A stretch of DNA of 64,000 bases, from assembly GCA_965116715.1 (NCBI GenBank), contig OZ220724.1, forward strand, positions 2,542,001 to 2,606,000, in the 5' to 3' direction. The notes under the pieces are model-generated. The model was not told the origin of the DNA. It ran no database searches and was given only the letters and a program-made list of their open reading frames with translations. The position numbers and the translations under genes are program-made. The DNA is from Poriferisodalis sp965116715. Lineage in GTDB: Bacteria; Actinomycetota; Acidimicrobiia; Acidimicrobiales; Poriferisodalaceae. This document shows, piece by piece, positions 58,462 to 64,000 of the stretch (position 1 is its first letter; the number at the start of each line of letters is the position of its first letter).

Positions 58462-60066
58462 ATGTCAGAAACGCGCGCACTGGTCGAATCCGACATGGCC
58501 CTTGTGTGCGGTCGGCTTGAGGAGTTCTTTGCACGCCGTTCGCCGTGGCACCGACGGCTGTGGAACGTGGGGACCGTGCTCGCCTTACGCGAGGTCGCGG
58601 AATATGCCGAAGGCTGTCTCGATGGACGAGTCCCAAGCATCGACGGTCTCAAGTACGTCGTCGAGACCGCCCGGCGCGAGGCTGAATGCGATCCAGGGGT
58701 GGCGCATCTGGCGGCACAGCTCGACCTGACCCTCAGCGAATTCGACAAGAACTCGGTCAAGAACCTGTCGAGTTCGACGCTCGATGACCTCAGGCACCTC
58801 ATTCGCAGGGCGGAAGATGAGTACTGCGAACGCTGGTGCCAAGCGCCCGCCGAGCAGCCGGTCGAGTTCGTTGCACGCGCTCTCGCGTCGCACTTGCTCG
58901 ACGCAGGCCTGAGCAGCGACCACCTCTACCGGTGGCTTCAGCGCCATCGCGACGACTTCGGGTCGCTGGCGGTGCTCACTGACGCGATCGCGGCAATGGA
59001 CTCCGAAATGCGCCCTCGGGACATTGAGGTATTCGTGCCGTGCGCGGCGCAGTACGTCCAAGCCGCCCAGCCTTCAGGGGATTTGGAATGGAAGAATGCA
59101 CCCGAGGCTTCTGCTTGGCTGAGCGAGCACGCCCCGCGGGCGCCACGTCGCCGCCAGAACGGGGGCTTCGTCGTGCGTGTCGTCGGGAGGGATCCGTGGG
59201 CGGCGATTGAGGCTGCTCAGTCCATTCTCACGCTTGCCGACGCTCGCGCGAGGATCGCACGCATTCGCAATCGAGGCATCGAGTTGTCGGGGTGGGCATG
59301 GGTCAAGGGCAGCGATCGCTGTTATGAACTCCGGCCGCCTCAGTACCAGGTGGAGGTCGGGAGCCTCGATCGGCAGGGCTCGGTCTATCGATTCGACGGC
59401 GCTCTCGCCACGGAACTCGACGATGCGCTTCAACTCGCGTCATACATGGCTTCCTCAAGTCCGGGGGCCGCGGTCACGGGCGGATGGGCAGCCATCGAAG
59501 GCTTGCTCATCCGAGCTGGCGAGCAGGGATACCACCAAGCAGCCGACCGTCTTGCGGCGCTCATCACCTGCTCTTTTCCTCGAGCCGAGATGACACCCCT
59601 CGCCTATGCGCACGTTGACAACGGTGATGACCAGCTGGCCGTTGAATTGCAGCAAGCGCCGAGCAACCATGCGCGGGTCTGTTTGGTGGAGGAGCACCTC
59701 CTCGCGGGCAACACGCTGGCCCTCAGTGATGCCAGCGATCTCGCGGCGCAGGAACGTCTGCGCGCCGTTCTCCAGGAGCCAGCCGAGTGTCTACGCCGGA
59801 TTCAGCGATACGTCTCAGAATCTCTGAGACGCCTCTACAACCAGCGGAATGTGATCGCGCACTCGGGTTCGTTCCGCTCAGCGGCGCTGACGGCCACTGC
59901 CCGAACGTCCTTCGCTCTCGTCGGTGCCGGCTTGGACCGAATTGTCCATGCCCAGTTGGCCAACGCACCGGCCGTCCCGCCCCTCGATCTGGTAGCGCGG
60001 GCCGAAACCGAGTTGCGGCTCGTCGGTTCGCCAGGAGGGCGTCGGCTCGCCTCGTTACTCGAATAG
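58462..60066 (+). CDS. Large protein of unknown family with C-terminal HEPN-like RNase motif
   Basis: A 534-residue soluble protein I cannot assign to a named family. The C-terminal 100 residues are helical and contain RRLYNQRNVIAHSGSF (R-x4-H in RNVIAH), the catalytic pattern of HEPN ribonucleases, with RIQRYVSESLRRLY as the preceding helix. The N-terminal part (MSETRALVESDMALVCGRLE onward) is helical, and a mixed domain with FVVRVVGRDPWAAIEAAQSI lies in the middle. The layout recalls large HEPN proteins of defence loci. A fragment of its 3' part recurs at 63660-63690. ATG 58462 is used. Confidence 0.7.
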   Translation: MSETRALVESDMALVCGRLEEFFARRSPWHRRLWNVGTVLALREVAEYAEGCLDGRVPSIDGLKYVVETARREAECDPGVAHLAAQLDLTLSEFDKNSVKNLSSSTLDDLRHLIRRAEDEYCERWCQAPAEQPVEFVARALASHLLDAGLSSDHLYRWLQRHRDDFGSLAVLTDAIAAMDSEMRPRDIEVFVPCAAQYVQAAQPSGDLEWKNAPEASAWLSEHAPRAPRRRQNGGFVVRVVGRDPWAAIEAAQSILTLADARARIARIRNRGIELSGWAWVKGSDRCYELRPPQYQVEVGSLDRQGSVYRFDGALATELDDALQLASYMASSSPGAAVTGGWAAIEGLLIRAGEQGYHQAADRLAALITCSFPRAEMTPLAYAHVDNGDDQLAVELQQAPSNHARVCLVEEHLLAGNTLALSDASDLAAQERLRAVLQEPAECLRRIQRYVSESLRRLYNQRNVIAHSGSFRSAALTATARTSFALVGAGLDRIVHAQLANAPAVPPLDLVARAETELRLVGSPGGRRLASLLE

Positions 60067-60084
60067 CTCGTTCGCCGAGCGGAT

Positions 60085-60600
60085 TCAGTAGATGTACGCG
60101 AAGCCGAGCTTGTCGCAGAGGTAGCCGTGGTTCTCGCGTAGGTGCCGGGCGGGGGCGCCGATCTGGCGGTATCGGCTCAGCGCCTCCAGCAGCAGGATCT
60201 CGAACGCGGCCCAGTTGAGGTCGCTGTGGACATCGCGGCGGTAGCCGATGACGGCACGGGCCCCGGTGTTCTCCTGGAACGCCTTCAGCCGTGACTCGCC
60301 GACTCGCATGACCGAGCACGAGCCGAAGTGGATGATGCGGCCTTGCGCCCGGCCGGCGATGCGGGCTTCGAGGTCTTCGAGCGAGACGTAGCGCTTGGCG
60401 CCGAGCCAGAGGCTGCCGGGCCCGCCATGGAAGCCGAAGTACCCGACCTGGTAGCCGGCGTAGCGCTTCTGGAGCCACTTGTCGAGGTAGTGCTCCAGTT
60501 CGGGCACGGTGGCGACGTTGCGGCGGATGCACTTGAGCTCGCCGATGTCTTGGAGGGTGCGGAGCATCGGTTCGATGCTCCACGGGTCGAGCTTGCGCAT
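60085..60600 (-). CDS. Caspase/CHAT-like protein of unknown family
   Basis: A 171-residue protein. VGYFGFHGGPGSLWLG and IIHFGSCSVMRVGESRLKAF supply a His and a Cys placed after consecutive hydrophobic strands, the catalytic dyad pattern of caspase-fold (CHAT-like) proteases. TGARAVIGYRRDVHSDLNWA and AAFEILLLEALSRYRQIG follow. The N-terminal helix has RTLQDIGELKCIRRNVAT. I do not know an exact family name. It is convergent with the HEPN-like gene, stops 19 bp apart. A second, nearly identical copy lies at the right window edge. Confidence 0.68.
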   Translation of the reverse strand: MRKLDPWSIEPMLRTLQDIGELKCIRRNVATVPELEHYLDKWLQKRYAGYQVGYFGFHGGPGSLWLGAKRYVSLEDLEARIAGRAQGRIIHFGSCSVMRVGESRLKAFQENTGARAVIGYRRDVHSDLNWAAFEILLLEALSRYRQIGAPARHLRENHGYLCDKLGFAYIY

Positions 60601-60680
60601 CAGCCGGTGACGTTCACAACCGCCACAGCGGGCACACAGGATCCACTTGGCGAGTGCCGGTGGCGCGCAAGACTCGCCCC

Positions 60681-60890
60681 ATGGCGAACGAGCGCAACTA
60701 TCAGGGGCTACCCCTGCACGAAGCTGTGAGACGCATTGCGCGCCACCATGTTCATCGTGACGTGCGGCACATCAACGACGAGGAACTGCACATCTTGTTG
60801 GGCGCCGCCGACTGGCTGGCACGGAACGGTTGTGAGGAACGAATCGGGGACCGCAGTTGTTCGGAACCAACGAGACCCTCGGCTAGCTGA
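60681..60890 (+). CDS. Small hypothetical protein
   Basis: A 69-residue protein, MANERNYQGLPLHEAVRRIA at the start and INDEELHILLGAADWLARNG in the middle, soluble and mostly helical. I do not recognise it. It is divergent from the caspase-like gene, 80 bp between starts. The reading frame and composition look real but support is limited. Confidence 0.45.
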   Translation: MANERNYQGLPLHEAVRRIARHHVHRDVRHINDEELHILLGAADWLARNGCEERIGDRSCSEPTRPSAS

Positions 60891-60914
60891 TGAGTATGCG
60901 GCGGCTGAGGTGAG

Positions 60915-62252
60915 CTACAGCGACTGTGATCGTTCTTCCGATGCGCTCGCACCAGTGGTTTCAGCATCGGTCCGACGTTCGAGGCGCGGTGCTGAGGGTG
61001 TCACGGCGCGCAGGTTCTGGAGGACTTCGCCGTAGAAGGTCTCTACGGCATCAAGAATCGCCTCAATGAAACCGGGCTTACGAACCGAGCGACGGCCCTG
61101 TCCCATCTCAGATCGGCGTAGCACGCGGAACCGGACAGGATCATTGCGGGATTCCCCAAGTCCGGCCCGGGAGTCCTCGAGCAGCTGGCCCAACGTCGCC
61201 GCCGTGGGCGCCCTGGCTCCATGCGCGTACGTCTCGACAATCAGCGATTCTTCGGTGCCGCGCAACTGCCGCGTCAACCAGCTGACGCGAGCGCGACCAC
61301 CCCGGTCCCGTGGAGCATCGAACGTCGCACTGGTCGTCACGAGACGAGCCTTGAGGTCGGCGGTGACGGTCATGTCCGCGATCGTGTCCGGCACACGGAG
61401 AACTCCAGTCAGCGTGCCATCGTCACACATCGAGTCGACGAAGATTCGGTTGCGCAATTGGGCGTCATTTCGGTGTGCCCGCGGTATCACCTCCTGGACG
61501 TCGTGACCGATTTCGCTGCCGAGCTTCAACGCTGCGAACCTGAGCAGTTGGTCCCACCGTTGGCAGATTTCAACCACAGCGTTGTCTCGCCGGTTGAGCG
61601 TTCCTTCGCGGGCACCGTCCCGCACTGCTGTCCAGTTGGGACCCATGTCGGAGAATTCCAGGGCTCCTGACTTGGGGTGCTCGAGGTATCGAATGAGCTC
61701 GTGGAGTATCCACGCTTGCTCCGGGTCCTCGACACCGCGATGTGCGTGTTCCTTCACGGCTTCGGAGAGGATCATTGCCCACGACAAGTGGTGAACCTTG
61801 ACCTTGGAATTGGACCGCAGTCGCAATTGTCCTGTCGGGTGAACACCGGGTGATGGTGCGATCTCGTTCGAGATGGTGATGACGCAGTCGTAGCCGTGCT
61901 GACGGGCCAAGTCCACGTAGGTGCTGATCTGCTCGGCGTCAAGCTTGGAGTCGCCTGTCTTGGCTTCGACGAGGGCCTCGAACTTGCTCCGGCGCCCGAA
62001 CTCAACTCGCACGAATCCGTCTGGTCGTACAGCACGGCCGTCGCTCGTCGTATGCGTGACTTCTGTGTAGACCTCGATGGAGGCTCGCGCATCGCGGGTC
62101 GCCCCAAGGGGTGTGAGGAGCGCCCTTGAGAACGGCCGCACAATCGATAGCACCGCCAGCAAAGCAGAGACGGCCCGAGTCTCGGCCTCTTGGGGTCCTG
62201 CGCTGCCGGCAATCGGAATCAGGCGTGCGGTCTCTGCTTCGAACTCCACCAT
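60915..62252 (-). CDS. Protein with PD-(D/E)XK nuclease-like domain, unknown family
   Basis: A 445-residue protein. The N-terminal 170 residues contain RPDGFVRVEFGRRSKFEALV, continuing EAKTGDSKLDAEQISTYVDL, i.e. D ... E-x-K with a following helix, then VITISNEIAP. This is the PD-(D/E)XK nuclease core. The rest (about 200-445) is of mixed alpha/beta composition with no motif I know. The gene belongs to the accessory island and lies divergent from the XRE regulator, separated by a perfect dyad. A defence or stress role is possible but not shown. Confidence 0.68.
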   Translation of the reverse strand: MVEFEAETARLIPIAGSAGPQEAETRAVSALLAVLSIVRPFSRALLTPLGATRDARASIEVYTEVTHTTSDGRAVRPDGFVRVEFGRRSKFEALVEAKTGDSKLDAEQISTYVDLARQHGYDCVITISNEIAPSPGVHPTGQLRLRSNSKVKVHHLSWAMILSEAVKEHAHRGVEDPEQAWILHELIRYLEHPKSGALEFSDMGPNWTAVRDGAREGTLNRRDNAVVEICQRWDQLLRFAALKLGSEIGHDVQEVIPRAHRNDAQLRNRIFVDSMCDDGTLTGVLRVPDTIADMTVTADLKARLVTTSATFDAPRDRGGRARVSWLTRQLRGTEESLIVETYAHGARAPTAATLGQLLEDSRAGLGESRNDPVRFRVLRRSEMGQGRRSVRKPGFIEAILDAVETFYGEVLQNLRAVTPSAPRLERRTDAETTGASASEERSQSL

Positions 62253-62364
62253 CCCTCCCAGTCAGGCGTGAACGACGCGCACCGTAGTGCACCCTGAATC
62301 GGGAGTTCGCAGAGCGTGTGTGGCACCCGAACGGGTGCTGGGCGCTGCGGTGCCGGAACATCGA

Positions 62365-62389
62365 CAGATGTCAGATATTCTGACATCTG
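62365..62389. promoter_or_regulatory. Perfect 11-bp inverted repeat, likely XRE operator
   Basis: CAGATGTCAGA (62365-62375), TAT spacer and TCTGACATCTG (62379-62389) form an exact dyad. It lies 32 bp before the XRE start and between divergent genes. Related half-sites (TGTCATATCAGACGACA) follow. This is probably the operator of the downstream regulator. Confidence 0.75.
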
Positions 62390-62420
62390 TGTCATATCAG
62401 ACGACATCGACACGGCTGAC

Positions 62421-62804
62421 ATGGGCATGAGCGCTGAGGTGCCTGATGCAGACGCCGACGAGGAGCTGGCGCTTGCGCGACGTTTGAGGTTTGCGCGCGA
62501 GTACATCGGCCTGCTGCAGGAGGATGTCGCGACTGCGCTCGACATTCCCCGCGCCAGTGTGTCGGCCATCGAGTCGGGGAAGCGTCGAGTGTCATCACTT
62601 GAGCTCAGGCGGTTGGGCCGTCTGTACCGGCGACCCGTGGCATGGCTGCTTGAGGAGGAGGGCGCCGAGTTCGAAGTGGATGCGCCCCTCGCTCGGGTGA
62701 CCGAGGCGCTGTCGGATCACGACAAGCAACAGGTGCTGCGCTTCGCCGAGTTCCTTGCCGGGGCGGGACGGCCCGGGTCCAATCGAGCCGAGTGGACGAG
62801 CTGA
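62421..62804 (+). CDS. XRE-family HTH regulator
   Basis: A 127-residue regulator. The helix-turn-helix is about residues 12-70: ALARRLRFAREYIGLLQEDV, then ALDIPRASVSAIESGKRRVS and LGRLYRRPVAWLLEEE. The C-terminal helix LSDHDKQQVLRFAEFLAG is typical of regulators paired with ImmA/IrrE-type metallopeptidases, but no such gene follows; a minus-strand retropepsin does. ATG 62421 or 62427 may start it. A perfect dyad just upstream suggests autoregulation and control of the divergent nuclease-like gene. Confidence 0.86.
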   Translation: MGMSAEVPDADADEELALARRLRFAREYIGLLQEDVATALDIPRASVSAIESGKRRVSSLELRRLGRLYRRPVAWLLEEEGAEFEVDAPLARVTEALSDHDKQQVLRFAEFLAGAGRPGSNRAEWTS

Positions 62805-62828
62805 TCCACGCCCCGGCCCGAAGGCGGC

Positions 62829-63263
62829 TCAGGAGTGCATCTCGAAGCGGCCGTCGCACATGGTGAAGCACAGCCGTGACAGCACGTCCATGCCGAGCAC
62901 GATGTCGCAGTCGCTGATACGGCGACCCAGCCCAATTGCGATGACGGCGTGGGGTGTGCCGTATGAGTAGCCGTCGCCCCATGCGCTGGCTCCACTGGGC
63001 GTATTGACAGGCAGGGCGATGTCGAGGTCGAAGGTATCCGTCTGCACCTGGCCGATGGGCGTGTTGACGGACTCGATGCCGCTCGCCGTGACCCCGAGCC
63101 GATTGATCACATCGCGGGTTGCCGCTGAGGTCGTTGCGCCCGTGTCGACGAGCGCTCGGTACCGGGCTGGAGCTTGTCGGCTCGTCGGAGCGCTGACTTC
63201 CACATAGAACCGCACATAGCGGCCGTGCTCGATGTCGGTCTCGAATGTTGTCACCCGCGTCAA
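62829..63263 (-). CDS. Retropepsin-like aspartic protease
   Basis: A 144-residue single-lobe aspartic protease-like protein. The catalytic motif is YRALVDTGATTSAATRDV (D-T-G-A, about residue 40). The flap-side region is GIESVNTPIGQVQTDTFDLD, and the second hydrophobic-hydrophobic-Gly motif is DCDIVLGMDVLSRL. Such proteins work as dimers. The start is TTG 63263, which overlaps the stop of the preceding small gene (TTGA), so the two are translationally coupled. The substrate is unknown. Confidence 0.85.
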   Translation of the reverse strand: MTRVTTFETDIEHGRYVRFYVEVSAPTSRQAPARYRALVDTGATTSAATRDVINRLGVTASGIESVNTPIGQVQTDTFDLDIALPVNTPSGASAWGDGYSYGTPHAVIAIGLGRRISDCDIVLGMDVLSRLCFTMCDGRFEMHS

Positions 63264-63499
63264 GCCAGAGCGGCGGCCATGGTGCCCAGCTCGATCGGCT
63301 CAGAGCGGATCTCCTGGGTGGTGAAGTTGCCGATTCCGCAGCGTGCGTTGCCGGCAGTTCGGGCCTCGCGAACGCTCGCATAGGTTCCGACGAGCTGGCC
63401 GTCGTGCAGCACCGCGAACTTGCCGAGATGGCTTGCTTCGAGTTCCGCGCGCATGGCTTCGAAGGCTGCGTAGTTCTTCAGCACGTCGGCTCGTTCCAT
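63260..63499 (-). CDS. Small DUF5678-like protein coupled to the retropepsin
   Basis: A 79-residue protein that starts MERADVLKNYAAFEAMRAEL. It continues LGKFAVLHDGQLVGTYASVR, a short beta-hairpin that resembles DUF5678-type proteins often found beside retropepsin-like genes. ATG 63499 is chosen by length and context; the open frame extends to 63607. It lies directly upstream of the protease on the minus strand, with a TTGA overlap, so both probably form one two-gene operon. Confidence 0.7.
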   Translation of the reverse strand: MERADVLKNYAAFEAMRAELEASHLGKFAVLHDGQLVGTYASVREARTAGNARCGIGNFTTQEIRSEPIELGTMAAALA

Positions 63500-63570
63500 G
63501 GTGGCCTCCGAAGCTGCGGCGATGAATTGCACGATAGCGACGCCGGGGCCTCCGCTTCGAGATAGTTCGG

Positions 63571-64000
63571 TTGGGGATCCAGGGTTCGGCTCGGAGGCCG
63601 AGCCCAACCGCGGCGACCATGGTTGATTCCTAGAGACCTTGGTGTGCGGCCATGCTGCGGGAGCCAGCCGAGTGTCTGCGTCGGATTCAGTAGATGTACG
63701 CGAAGCCGAGCTTGTCGCAGAGGTAGCCGTAGTTCTCGCGTAGGTGCCGGGCGGGGGCGCCGATCTGGCGGTATCGGCTCAGCGCCTCCAGCAGCAGGAT
63801 CTCGAACGCGGCCCAGTTGAGGTCGCTGTGGACATCGCGGCGGTAGCCGATGACGGCACGGGCCCCGGTGTTCTCCTGGAACGCCGTCAGCCGTGACTCG
63901 CCGACCCGCATGACCGAGCACGAGCCGAAGTGGATGATGCGGCCTTGCGCCCGGCCGTCGATGCGGGCTTCGAGGTCTTCGAGCGAGACGTAGCGCTTGC
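63571..64000. repeat. Decayed colinear duplicate of parts of 56.7-60.4 kb
   Basis: Four pieces occur in the same order and orientation as the originals: 63571-63613 matches the AhpD C-terminus (56728-56770), 63615-63660 matches 57104-57149 in the same gene, 63660-63690 matches the HEPN gene end (about 59775-59805), and 63682-64000 matches the caspase-like gene (from 60080). The last junction is at CGGATTCAG, present at 59797-59805 and 60080-60088. Intervening parts are deleted. Confidence 0.8.
63687..64000 (-). CDS. Second caspase/CHAT-like copy, partial at window edge
   Basis: The C-terminal 104 residues of a near-identical paralogue of the protein at 60085. It covers SVMRVGESRLTAFQENTG, AVIGYRRDVHSDLNWAAF and the shared end LCDKLGFAYIY. 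Only a few substitutions are seen (for example K to T and H to Y), so the copy is recent or kept similar by conversion. The Cys of GSCSV is inside the window; the N-terminal part and the His region lie beyond base 64000, so it is unknown whether the gene is complete. Confidence 0.72.
   Translation of the reverse strand, partial: KRYVSLEDLEARIDGRAQGRIIHFGSCSVMRVGESRLTAFQENTGARAVIGYRRDVHSDLNWAAFEILLLEALSRYRQIGAPARHLRENYGYLCDKLGFAYIY

Overview
This 64 kb, GC-rich window reads as a chromosomal segment of an actinobacterium, probably one of the less-studied lineages such as Acidimicrobiia. This is an inference from gene content; no rRNA is present. Supporting signs are a perfect CIRCE element before groES-groEL, the order pcrA-sucC-sucD followed later by purN-purH (also seen in mycobacteria), a UPF0182 membrane protein, an actinobacterial-type malate dehydrogenase, GTG and TTG starts, and short GTGA/ATGA stop-start overlaps.

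Layout. 0-1.8 kb: a gene for an EVE/PUA-like protein split by a complete IS5-type element; the host gene can be rebuilt in frame. 2-8 kb: groES-groEL, an AlbA_2/HATPase regulator, guaA. 8-15.5 kb: a DUF4143 ATPase, then argJ-pcrA and sucC-sucD. 15.5-20 kb: a glycosyltransferase, a small divergent gene pair (A1/B1), a flippase-like membrane protein and a cytochrome P450. 20-24.2 kb: an AAA ATPase/DUF4276 pair, an IS3-family element and two gene fragments, a probable decayed defence locus. 24.4-38.9 kb: metabolic genes including three Rieske oxygenases, a second copy of the A/B pair (A2/B2), folD, a PaaX-like regulator with a clear operator, mdh and a cell-wall-binding PBP4-type carboxypeptidase. 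38.9-44.4 kb: purN-purH, a tandem hairpin array and UPF0182. 44.4-47.8 kb: initiator tRNA and small toxin/antitoxin-like genes, with a direct repeat before both mazEF and a GNAT gene, and the mobile mystery A/B (Fic) pair. 47.9-55.8 kb: an amine oxidase-like flavoprotein, a betaine/proline-type ABC transporter, sodC and a kinase. 55.8-64 kb: an accessory island with a NYN nuclease, an AhpD-like gene with an in-frame UGA, DUF433, a HEPN-like protein, a caspase-like protein, a PD-(D/E)XK protein, an XRE regulator and a retropepsin, ending in a decayed colinear duplicate of part of the island.

Strongest observations. (1) An AhpD-family gene reads C-H-Y-UGA-V-V-H-H at its CxxC site, with a hairpin whose GGUCU loop starts 19 nt after the UGA, suggesting a selenoprotein. 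(2) A divergent pair of unknown small genes occurs twice, 14 kb apart. (3) Four tandem hairpin units with paired-base covariation lie between purH and dacB. (4) The right edge preserves four colinear pieces of the island, one junction lying exactly at a 9-bp direct repeat.
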